Source: Chitinophaga pinensis (GTDB taxonomy: Bacteria > Bacteroidota > Bacteroidia > Flavobacteriales_D > Crocinitomicaceae). Taken from it: a DNA stretch of 6,434 bases. Below the pieces are notes generated by a model that did no database searches, was not told the DNA's origin, and saw nothing but the letters and a program-made list of their open reading frames with translations. The position numbers were made by a program, and so were the translations under genes. Below are positions 1 to 5,048 of the stretch, one piece after another. Each line of letters opens with the position of its first letter. Position 1 is the stretch's first letter. The DNA is taken from contig CAMATR010000107.1 of the NCBI GenBank assembly GCA_945861175.1, forward strand, positions 1-6,434, in the 5' to 3' direction.

Positions 1-1380
1 AGTCTCATTTACTCGATTTTCATTTTCCTGCCCATGGCGCATTATCTCAATATAAAGATCATCCTTGAAAAGTTCTTTCCACCAGAGTAATGCATCCTCC
101 GCTTGTTTTTCTCCGACATTGAGAATGAGTTGTGGAATTTCACCGTACATGTTTCCAGAAAGAACAATAAGATCTTCTTTGTACTGTTCAATAACTCTTT
201 TATCTACACGAGGAACATAATACATTCCTTTTGTGTAAGCTATTGAAGCTAATTTTACAAGGTTATGGTATCCTTTTTTGTTTTTGGCCAATAAAACCAC
301 TTGATAACCATTGTCCTTTTGAGTTTTATCTTCAAGATTGCGACAAACATTGAATTCGCATCCAATAATTGGAAGAATTTCTTTCTTTGTAAATTCGTCT
401 CCATTTTCATGGGCTTTTTCACGTTCTACTTTGATATTTTTATTGTACGCACTTACGGCCTTTTCAAAATGAAAGGCAGCCATCATATTCCCAGTATCGG
501 TGAGAGCTACAGCTGACATATTCAATTCAGCAGTTTTGGCTACCAAACCATTAATATCTATTGTGGATTGGAGAATTGAAAATTGTGTGTGATTATGAAG
601 ATGCGCAAATTCAAAGTTCGAAATTTTAGAACTAGCGCCATTTTTAATAAAATTAGAACCCTTAACGACTGTTTCTAACTTTTTGAGTTTAGCGCTTTCC
701 TCTTTTAGGTTCAAATGTTTTAAACCAATTAAAGCAAAAATTTCAGTATTTAATTCGCGAAAGTCACTCAGATAATGTCCACTGCATTTTAGTTGTTCTA
801 TCGAGTAATGTTCTCTTCGCAATAGCTCCATGAAACAGCGAGTAGTTGCCTCGACATCGGCGGTTGCATTGTGTGCTTCTGCAAATGGCTCATTAAATAG
901 GTACTGATGCAACTCCGTTAGTGTTGGTAATTTTGGTCTACCACCTCTTCCACCTGGCAATTGACAAAGTTCTGCTGTTGCTTCTGTGCAAGTATCCAAA
1001 ATTGGCATCTGCAAAAGGGGTGAATTCGTATTTATGCGAATAAACTCACATCCAACAACATTAAGATCAAAACCAACATTCTGTCCAACAACAAAATCTG
1101 CCTTTTCAAGTGCCTTATTAAAGAGAAAAAGTACATCCACTAAAGAGTCACCAAATTTCTCTGCAAGATCTGTAGAAATTCCATGGATTCTTTCAGCATC
1201 GAATGGAACATCAAATCCTTCAGGTCGAACTAAAAAATCCTTCTGTTCAAGGAGTCTTCCCATGTCATCATGCAATTGCCAGGCAATTTGCACAACTCTC
1301 GGCCAATTGGTTGTATCAGTTATAGGCGCTTTCCAGTCGCGGGGTAAACCCGTAGTTTCGGTATCAAAAATGATGTACAT
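1..1380 (-). CDS. dnaE: DNA polymerase III alpha subunit with fused N-terminal 3'-5' exonuclease (partial, 3' end off window)
   Basis: This is the replicative polymerase subunit, of which the first 460 residues are visible; the frame is open to the left edge. Residues 1-190 form a DnaQ-like DEDDh exonuclease: ExoI DTETTGL with D6 and E8, ExoII NVGFD with D105, and ExoIII HNATAD with H170 and D175. All catalytic acids and the histidine are present, so proofreading should be active. After a linker comes the PHP domain from about residue 258, with FAHLHNHTQFS at 258-268, ALTDTGNM at 292-299, GCEF at 340-343 and LSGNMYGEIPQL at 408-419. The polymerase palm, fingers and C-terminal parts are outside. 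Exonuclease-DnaE fusions of about 1,400-1,500 residues are known in Bacteroidota. The start ATG is fixed by the exonuclease opening MYIIFDTETT. The PHP metal site looks degraded: T296, Q360 and N410 stand where active family members usually have His, His and Cys. The gene lies 89 bases after the small DUF1573 gene on the same strand. Confidence 0.95.
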   Translation of the reverse strand, partial: MYIIFDTETTGLPRDWKAPITDTTNWPRVVQIAWQLHDDMGRLLEQKDFLVRPEGFDVPFDAERIHGISTDLAEKFGDSLVDVLFLFNKALEKADFVVGQNVGFDLNVVGCEFIRINTNSPLLQMPILDTCTEATAELCQLPGGRGGRPKLPTLTELHQYLFNEPFAEAHNATADVEATTRCFMELLRREHYSIEQLKCSGHYLSDFRELNTEIFALIGLKHLNLKEESAKLKKLETVVKGSNFIKNGASSKISNFEFAHLHNHTQFSILQSTIDINGLVAKTAELNMSAVALTDTGNMMAAFHFEKAVSAYNKNIKVEREKAHENGDEFTKKEILPIIGCEFNVCRNLEDKTQKDNGYQVVLLAKNKKGYHNLVKLASIAYTKGMYYVPRVDKRVIEQYKEDLIVLSGNMYGEIPQLILNVGEKQAEDALLWWKELFKDDLYIEIMRHGQENENRVNET

Positions 1381-1401
1381 GAGGATAGTTAATTCGAGCT
1401 A

Positions 1402-1409
1402 TAAATATA
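1402..1409 (-). promoter_or_regulatory. Weak -7-like box upstream of dnaE
   Basis: On the minus strand this reads TATATTTA, one mismatch from the Bacteroidota -7 consensus TAnnTTTG. It would give a leader of about 17 bases before the dnaE ATG. No TTTG is seen at the -33 position. AT-rich sequence makes a chance match plausible. dnaE may also be read from promoters farther upstream. Confidence 0.25.
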
Positions 1410-1421
1410 CGCAAATTGCCC

Positions 1422-1438
1422 AATTGATTAAATCAATT
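1422..1438. repeat. 17-bp perfect inverted repeat upstream of dnaE
   Basis: The arms are AATTGATT and AATCAATT with a single central base. The repeat lies 42 bases before the dnaE start codon and just upstream of the weak -7 box at 1402-1409, where an activator or repressor could bind. It is not followed by a U tract on either strand, so it is not a terminator. Its composition is purely A/T apart from one G and one C, so chance is a real possibility. Confidence 0.35.
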
Positions 1439-1469
1439 TTATCAACAATTTAAGGATATAAAAAATGTT

Positions 1470-1841
1470 TTATTGAGGCGTTACAAATACTTTAAAACGG
1501 AGTTTTTCCTTTTTCCTTTTAGTATTTGTAATGAAATAAACGATACGATCTTGGTAATAAGTTTTCCCATCGGTATCGAAGGTTATTTTTATTTGAACTG
1601 ACGCACCTGGAGGTATTGGGTCTTTTGAAAAATATGCTTTGGTGCAGCTGCATTCGACTTGGAATTCACTTATGAGTAATGGTTTTTTACCTGTATTTCT
1701 AACAATGAATAAATGCTCCAATTGCTCACCCTCCTTGGCATTAGGAAATTTATAGGTTGAGCCCTTAATAAAAAATTCCGCCTCTTGGGTAAACCCAAGG
1801 GCGGAATTTAGAATAAGTAAAATCAGGATACCTGATCGCAC
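1470..1841 (-). CDS. Small secreted DUF1573-domain protein (GTG start)
   Basis: The product is 123 residues. Residues 1-18 are a short hydrophobic signal peptide (LILLILNSALG core), so the protein is probably exported to the periplasm or beyond. The remainder is a single DUF1573 domain, expected to be Ig-like beta: RNTGKKPLLI at 48-57, CSCT at 64-67 (the family's CGCT with G to S), then PIPPGASVQIKITFDT at 75-90. The function of the family is unknown. The GTG start is chosen because it lies only two bases after the stop of the upstream DUF1573 gene and is the only plausible start before the signal peptide. Translational coupling is likely. Compared with its neighbour it lacks the HDYG segment and the C-terminal tail, so it is a divergent paralogue. 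A terminator-like hairpin covers codons 11-23 (described separately), which could lower its expression and that of dnaE downstream. Confidence 0.85.
   Translation of the reverse strand: MRSGILILLILNSALGFTQEAEFFIKGSTYKFPNAKEGEQLEHLFIVRNTGKKPLLISEFQVECSCTKAYFSKDPIPPGASVQIKITFDTDGKTYYQDRIVYFITNTKRKKEKLRFKVFVTPQ
1767..1809 (-). terminator. Terminator-like hairpin inside the small DUF1573 gene
   Basis: On the minus strand the arms are AAATTCCGCC...CTTGGG and CCCAAG...GGCGGAATTT. They pair over 10 bp plus 6 bp with one bulged A and a four-base loop, and are followed by TTTTTTATT (partly overlapping the last stem bases). Long GC-containing stem, small loop and U tract match an intrinsic terminator for minus-strand transcription. 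On the plus strand there is no U tract. It lies in codons 11-23 of an open gene, some 35 bases after the stop of the upstream DUF1573 gene. It may act as a partial terminator or attenuator whose folding is blocked when ribosomes translate the small gene. Confidence 0.6.
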
Positions 1842-1843
1842 GA

Positions 1844-2311
1844 TTAGTTATTTGTTGGAGCTCCTGAATTATTAACTGGGGCTTGACCTTCAGGTGCAGG
1901 AAGAACATTCCCTTTTATTCTCAAGATGTTCGTACTCGTTTTCGTTGTTGCATCAAATGAGCCATTAACTGCATTTGAAGTAATTGTAACGCTTTTATTG
2001 ATTGCTCCGGGGCGTTTTGTATCATATTTCACTCTAATGACACCTTTTGCTCCCGGTGCAATTGGTTCTTTTGGCCATTCAGGTACAGTGCATCCGCATG
2101 AACCTTTCGCATTGGAAATAATTAATGGTTCATCGCCTGTATTCTTGAATTCAAACTCACAATATGGGTCTCCATCATACTTGATTGTTCCATAATCATG
2201 AGTTTCTTTAGAAAATTCAACTTTCGAACCTTTTTCAATTGTTTGAGCAGCAGCTTTGCTTAATGCTGACGCTGCGAAGATAATTACTAGAGAGAGAAAT
2301 ACTTTTTTCAT
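1844..2311 (-). CDS. Secreted DUF1573-domain protein
   Basis: The product is 155 residues. Residues 1-23 are a clear signal peptide (MKK, then a VFLSLVIIFAASAL core, ending near SKAAAQ), so it is exported. The DUF1573 domain spans about 33-134. It contains HDYGTI at 38-43, FEFKNTGDEPLII at 53-65, SCGCTVPEWP at 71-80, PIAPGAKGVIRVKYDT at 83-98 and a final ILRIKGNV strand. The tail from 138 is rich in Pro, Asn and Gly and probably disordered. This fold is expected to be Ig-like; the function is not known, although such genes are abundant in Bacteroidota. The open frame continues 22 codons upstream to an ATG at 2377, but the internal ATG at 2311 is preferred. It opens a canonical signal peptide, and the longer form would put a second hydrophobic stretch in front and bury the -7 box. 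It is followed after two bases by a paralogue. Confidence 0.88.
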   Translation of the reverse strand: MKKVFLSLVIIFAASALSKAAAQTIEKGSKVEFSKETHDYGTIKYDGDPYCEFEFKNTGDEPLIISNAKGSCGCTVPEWPKEPIAPGAKGVIRVKYDTKRPGAINKSVTITSNAVNGSFDATTKTSTNILRIKGNVLPAPEGQAPVNNSGAPTNN

Positions 2312-2335
2312 GGTTATACATTTAAGTTGTTTGAG

Positions 2336-2343
2336 CAAAAATA
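2336..2343 (-). promoter_or_regulatory. Candidate -7 promoter box for the DUF1573 gene pair
   Basis: On the minus strand this reads TATTTTTG, an exact TAnnTTTG match, 24 bases before the preferred ATG and implying a leader of about 20 bases. A TTTG lies upstream (complement of 2359-2362) but only 15 bases away, short of the usual spacing of about 19, so the -33 element is uncertain. The same octamer precedes def. Confidence 0.45.
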
Positions 2344-2394
2344 AAACAATTACCAGGCCAAAATTTAGAATTAACACATCGTTAACAGAGAAAA

Positions 2395-2982
2395 TTAAGG
2401 GAGTCTCATGTTCTTCATTTTATAGTTAATGAATTCATCAAAATTCATTTTTAAATGATTAAGTCGGTCTTCTATTCCTTCTTTTTTATCTTTTTCCATC
2501 CCTGGATTTTCTTTAATCAAAAGAGTGTAATAATAGCGGACTTTGGAAGTATCTCTGGGATGAATGAAGATATCATAGGCACTTCCCTGACTTTCCAATA
2601 CCAATGCTCGATTTATGTATTTAGGATATTCTTTCAATAATGTGTCAGCATATTGAACTGCTCGTTCCTGAATATTCATACCTGAATATTTCATATGCAC
2701 CTTATCTAAGCATTCTGCTGCATAAAGATCCGATGGATAATTATGATAATAATCCAATAACCGATTAATTAATTCAAAATGCGTGAGATTAGGTATTTGT
2801 TTTATTTCAGTTAAATCGGCTTGCAGCCCTTTCAATGAATCTTCCATTTCATTGATACGATTTTTTAATTGCTCTCTAGAGGGTTTTTCAGCCTTGTCTG
2901 TATTTGATTCACCGCAAGATGAAACAACTACCGTTAACATTACAAAAACCAAAATAAAACTTGATTTAAAAAATACTTTCAT
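2395..2982 (-). CDS. Putative TPR-like lipoprotein in the def operon
   Basis: The product is 195 residues. Residues 1-22 form a type II signal peptide ending in the lipobox VSSC with the lipidated cysteine at C23, so it is anchored in the inner or outer membrane facing the periplasm (or surface). Residues 33-62 are highly charged with heptad-like spacing (REQLKNRINEMEDSLKGLQA), a likely short coiled coil. Residues 66-187 are helical, with segments such as YAAECLDKVHMKYSG, AVQYADTLLKEYP and VRYYYTLLIKENPG that resemble degenerate tetratricopeptide repeats (helix pairs ending in P). I do not recognise a named family. Lipoproteins of this build often serve as scaffolds in envelope assembly, but that is inference. 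The start lies two bases after the def stop, so it is co-transcribed and probably translationally coupled with def; no promoter is visible for it alone. Confidence 0.82.
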   Translation of the reverse strand: MKVFFKSSFILVFVMLTVVVSSCGESNTDKAEKPSREQLKNRINEMEDSLKGLQADLTEIKQIPNLTHFELINRLLDYYHNYPSDLYAAECLDKVHMKYSGMNIQERAVQYADTLLKEYPKYINRALVLESQGSAYDIFIHPRDTSKVRYYYTLLIKENPGMEKDKKEGIEDRLNHLKMNFDEFINYKMKNMRLP

Positions 2983-2984
2983 GG

Positions 2985-3584
2985 TTATCTGGATTTTTTA
3001 ATTTTTGGAAACTTCATTTTATAATCCACTTTGACTTCTCCTTTTGAAATATTTTGAAGCCTTTTAGTTAATAATCTTCTTTTAAGAGGAGAAAGATGAT
3101 CTGTAAAAAGGATACCATCCACATGATCGTATTCATGCTGTATAATTCGAGCGGCATATCCATCAAAGACTTCATCGTGCAATTGAAAATTTTCATCGTA
3201 ATAAGATATATGTACTTTTTCTTTACGAAAAACTTCTTCACGAATCTTTGGAATGGATAGACATCCCTCGTGAAATCCCCATTCTTCACCTTCCTCTTCC
3301 TCGATAATTGGATTTATGAAAACCTTTTTGAAATTTTCAATTCCTACTGCTTTTAGATCTGGTTCTTCGCCATCGTCTGCATCATCTGCAAACGGGCTGC
3401 CATCGACAATAAACATGCGAATTGACTTTCCAACCTGGGGTGCGGCTAAACCTACTCCTTGAGCAGCATACATCGTTTCATACATGTCCGCAATTAATCC
3501 CTTCAAACCTGGAAAAGCTTTATTTAATTCCTCCGCTTCCTTTTTAAGAACCGGATCACCATATGCTAGTATTGGAAGGATCAT
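2985..3584 (-). CDS. def: Peptide deformylase
   Basis: This enzyme removes the N-formyl group from the initiator methionine of new proteins in the cytoplasm, and is essential in most bacteria. The three family motifs are intact in the 199 residues: GVGLAAPQ at 43-50, EGCLS at 106-110, and HEYDH at 150-154. C108, H150 and H154 hold the metal, and E151 is the catalytic acid/base. An acidic segment at about 64-80 (PFADDADDGEEPDL) and a second at 95-101 sit between motifs 1 and 2. Such insertions occur in Bacteroidota deformylases, so they are not signs of damage. The C-terminal half (RRLLTKRLQNISKGEVKVDY) is also typical. The start gives the usual family opening ILPILAYGDPVLK. A TATTTTTG box lies 17-24 bases upstream in the 68-base gap after ruvX. 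The lipoprotein gene follows after two bases. Confidence 0.97.
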   Translation of the reverse strand: MILPILAYGDPVLKKEAEELNKAFPGLKGLIADMYETMYAAQGVGLAAPQVGKSIRMFIVDGSPFADDADDGEEPDLKAVGIENFKKVFINPIIEEEEGEEWGFHEGCLSIPKIREEVFRKEKVHISYYDENFQLHDEVFDGYAARIIQHEYDHVDGILFTDHLSPLKRRLLTKRLQNISKGEVKVDYKMKFPKIKKSR

Positions 3585-3600
3585 TGAAATAATTTTGTTG

Positions 3601-3608
3601 CAAAAATA
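3601..3608 (-). promoter_or_regulatory. Candidate -7 promoter box for def
   Basis: On the minus strand this reads TATTTTTG, an exact TAnnTTTG match within the ruvX-def gap, 16 bases before the def ATG. This implies a leader of about 12 bases. No TTTG or TTG is seen near -33. If used, def and the lipoprotein form a unit separable from ruvX. Confidence 0.42.
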
Positions 3609-3652
3609 ATTGAATGCTCGAATGTCTGTATCCTACTTAACATTTTTTTAGA

Positions 3653-4066
3653 CTATGAAATGGAATCCAAGTAAGATTGTAAAATTACCGCCGCGCTCAC
3701 CATGTCCAAAGTTCCCTTTTCTTGACGCTTTTTCTTCTTCATTCCGGAAGCTATTAATAAGCGAGCGGCGATCTTAGATGTAAATCGTTCATCATGTAAA
3801 ACTACTTTCTTATTCGAAAAATGATTTTCAAGTACCACTTTTAGAAGGCGTACATTTTCAGAAATATGAGAATCTGAATTATCAAGTCTTTTTGGCTCAC
3901 CAAGTACAATTATTTCAATTGTTTCTTTTTGGAACAATACTTCTAAATGGTCAATTAAATTAACTGAATCTACTGTGGTCAAAGGGGCTGCAATTATCCG
4001 TAATTCATCTGTTATGGCCAAGCCTGTTCGTTTCAAACCAAAATCGATTGCAATTATTTTACTCAT
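3653..4066 (-). CDS. ruvX: RuvX/YqgF-type Holliday junction resolvase-like nuclease
   Basis: This is a small RNase H-fold protein of 137 residues, the usual family length. Members are implicated in Holliday-junction resolution and in 5' end maturation of pre-16S rRNA. Visible motifs are IIAIDFGLKRTGLA at 4-17 with the catalytic Asp D8, IIVLGEPKR at 52-60, HDERFTS at 91-97 with E93, and GTLDMVSAAVILQSYL at 118-133 with D121. D8, E93 and D121 make up the expected acidic metal-binding triad. The open frame extends eight codons further up to an ATG at 4090. I prefer the ATG at 4066, because the family starts almost immediately before the first beta strand and because the extension contains the TATATTTG promoter box. 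The gene is divergent from dapD and lies 68 bases before def on the same strand. Confidence 0.93.
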   Translation of the reverse strand: MSKIIAIDFGLKRTGLAITDELRIIAAPLTTVDSVNLIDHLEVLFQKETIEIIVLGEPKRLDNSDSHISENVRLLKVVLENHFSNKKVVLHDERFTSKIAARLLIASGMKKKKRQEKGTLDMVSAAVILQSYLDSIS

Positions 4067-4070
4067 CACG

Positions 4071-4078
4071 CAAATATA
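4071..4078 (-). promoter_or_regulatory. Candidate -7 promoter box for ruvX
   Basis: On the minus strand this reads TATATTTG, an exact TAnnTTTG match. Only four bases separate it from the ATG at 4066, so transcription would begin at or within a base or two of the start codon, giving a leaderless or nearly leaderless mRNA. No -33 TTTG is visible. Confidence 0.45.
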
Positions 4079-4080
4079 AG

Positions 4081-4090
4081 GTGATATCAC
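4081..4090. repeat. 10-bp perfect palindrome between ruvX and dapD
   Basis: GTGATATCAC is its own reverse complement. It lies between the two divergent -7 boxes: two bases upstream of the ruvX box and 17 bases upstream of the dapD box, roughly where a -33 element of dapD would be. A dimeric regulator bound here could affect both promoters. No second copy was noticed in the window. Confidence 0.4.
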
Positions 4091-4107
4091 ATTCTAATGA
4101 CTATCTC

Positions 4108-4115
4108 TATATTTG
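4108..4115 (+). promoter_or_regulatory. Candidate -7 promoter box for dapD
   Basis: TATATTTG is an exact TAnnTTTG match ending 13 bases before the dapD ATG and implies a leader of about 9 bases. The stretch between box and start is almost all A, with no Shine-Dalgarno sequence, which is normal for Bacteroidota. No TTTG is seen near -33. Confidence 0.5.
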
Positions 4116-4128
4116 TAAAAAATAAAAA

Positions 4129-4938
4129 ATGAGATTAGTAATAGAAGCAGCTTGGGAAAATCGAGAATTATTGAAACAGTCGGCTACTATTCAAGCCATA
4201 GAACATGTCATTGAAGAGATTGATAAGGGAAGACTCAGAGTCGCAGAACCTAATGAAGGTGGAGATTGGATTGTGAATGAATGGGTTAAAAAAGCAGTTG
4301 TAATGTATTTCCCAATTCGACAGATGGAGACCATTCAAGTTGGTCCGTTTGAATTTCATGATAAAATGGCTTTGAAAAGAAATTATAAAGAACTCGGTGT
4401 TCGCGTTGTACCTCATGCCATTGCTCGTTATGGTGCTTATGTTGCTCCAGGAGTCATCATGATGCCATCCTACATTAATATTGGTGCATATGTCGATTCA
4501 GGAACGATGGTTGATACATGGGCAACAGTTGGGTCTTGCGCTCAAATTGGAAAAAATGTTCACTTAAGCGGAGGCGTTGGAATAGGTGGAGTTTTAGAAC
4601 CATTGCAAGCATCTCCTGTCATCATTGAAGACGACGCTTTTGTTGGATCTAGATGTATCGTTGTTGAAGGAGTCAGAGTTGGTAAACAAGCGGTTTTAGG
4701 TGCCAATGTCGTATTGACGAAATCAACAAAGATTATTGATGTAACGGGAAATGAACCGATTGAAATCAGAGGATATGTGCCCGAAAGAAGTGTTGTGATT
4801 CCCGGGTCCTACACCAAAAAATTTCCGGCAGGGGACTACCAAGTTCCATGTGCCTTAATCATAGGTCAACGAAAAGCATCAACAGATTTAAAAACCTCAT
4901 TAAATGATGCTTTAAGGGAACATAATGTTGCTGTTTAA
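4129..4938 (+). CDS. dapD: 2,3,4,5-tetrahydropyridine-2,6-dicarboxylate N-succinyltransferase
   Basis: DapD transfers a succinyl group from succinyl-CoA to tetrahydrodipicolinate, a step of the succinylase route to meso-diaminopimelate and lysine in the cytoplasm. The 269 residues match the usual family length (about 270) from end to end. The helical N-terminal domain includes AAWENRELLK at 7-16 and LRVAEP at 36-41. A left-handed beta-helix of hexapeptide repeats runs from about 104 to 205, including MMPSYINIGAYVDSGTMVDT at 111-130, ATVGSCAQIGKNVHLSGGVG at 132-151 and GVLEPLQASPVIIEDDAFVG at 154-173. It ends with the conserved SVVIPGSYTKKFPAG and the tail KASTDLKTSLNDALRE. D129 in the VDTWATVG motif and E180 in VVEGV fit the reported catalytic acid positions of the family; this alignment is by eye. 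The first ATG after the promoter box is used and gives the expected N-terminus. The gene stands alone between its own promoter and a strong terminator. Confidence 0.97.
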   Translation: MRLVIEAAWENRELLKQSATIQAIEHVIEEIDKGRLRVAEPNEGGDWIVNEWVKKAVVMYFPIRQMETIQVGPFEFHDKMALKRNYKELGVRVVPHAIARYGAYVAPGVIMMPSYINIGAYVDSGTMVDTWATVGSCAQIGKNVHLSGGVGIGGVLEPLQASPVIIEDDAFVGSRCIVVEGVRVGKQAVLGANVVLTKSTKIIDVTGNEPIEIRGYVPERSVVIPGSYTKKFPAGDYQVPCALIIGQRKASTDLKTSLNDALREHNVAV

Positions 4939-4962
4939 TATTCTAACTTTCAAATAACTACG

Positions 4963-4993
4963 AATCCCAGGAACTTTCCTGGGATTTTTTTTT
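4963..4993 (+). terminator. Intrinsic terminator of dapD
   Basis: A perfect 10-bp stem AATCCCAGGA / TCCTGGGATT with a four-base loop ACTT is followed directly by nine T residues, 24 bases after the dapD stop. It isolates dapD from the tetR-efflux operon. Confidence 0.93.
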
Positions 4994-5008
4994 GATTTTT
5001 TATCATTT

Positions 5009-5028
5009 TTTTAAACAAGCGTTTAAAA
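5009..5028. promoter_or_regulatory. Inverted repeat, likely TetR operator
   Basis: TTTTAAAC, four bases AAGC, then GTTTAAAA: perfect 8-bp arms, with an AAACAAGCGTTT core like many TetR-family operators. It lies eight bases upstream of the tetR -7 box, covering the -33 region, where a bound dimer would block RNA polymerase. Autorepression of tetR and the following efflux gene is the natural inference. It is not followed by a U tract, so it is not a second terminator. Confidence 0.65.
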
Positions 5029-5036
5029 TCCTTGTA

Positions 5037-5044
5037 TAAATTTG
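5037..5044 (+). promoter_or_regulatory. Candidate -7 promoter box for tetR-tolC
   Basis: TAAATTTG is an exact TAnnTTTG match. Four bases separate it from the GTG start at 5049, the same spacing as at ruvX, so the transcript could be leaderless. The -33 region is occupied by the inverted repeat and shows no TTTG. Confidence 0.45.
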
Positions 5045-5048
5045 TGTC

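Noticed and set aside
301..516. Plus-strand open frame antisense to the DnaE PHP domain
   Set aside because: The minus-strand frame is unambiguously DnaE; this short frame shows no domain or promoter of its own.
986..1453. Plus-strand open frame of 155 codons
   Set aside because: It is antisense to the DnaE exonuclease domain, has no recognisable protein features and is Ser/Lys/Thr-rich as expected for a shadow frame.
1926..2195. Plus-strand open frame antisense to the DUF1573 gene
   Set aside because: It mirrors the well-supported DUF1573 coding sequence and has no family features.
2312..2377. Upstream extension of the 155-residue DUF1573 protein to an ATG at 2377
   Set aside because: The internal ATG at 2311 begins a canonical signal peptide, and the extension region holds the likely -7 box.
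2371..2385. Small inverted repeat TTAAC/GTTAA after the lipoprotein gene, considered as a terminator
   Set aside because: The stem is five A/T-rich base pairs and no U tract follows on the minus strand.
3068..3289. Minus-strand frame overlapping def in another frame
   Set aside because: def carries all three catalytic motifs in its own frame; the overlapping frame is a shadow.
3585..3652. Repeated CATTC pentamer in the ruvX-def gap
   Set aside because: Two copies of a 5-mer in AT-rich DNA are not significant, and no array or hairpin is formed.
4067..4090. Eight-codon upstream extension of RuvX
   Set aside because: RuvX proteins start just before the first beta strand (IIAIDFG), and the extension contains the promoter box.
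4168..4416. Minus-strand frame antisense to dapD
   Set aside because: The plus strand encodes full-length DapD; no independent evidence supports the antisense frame.
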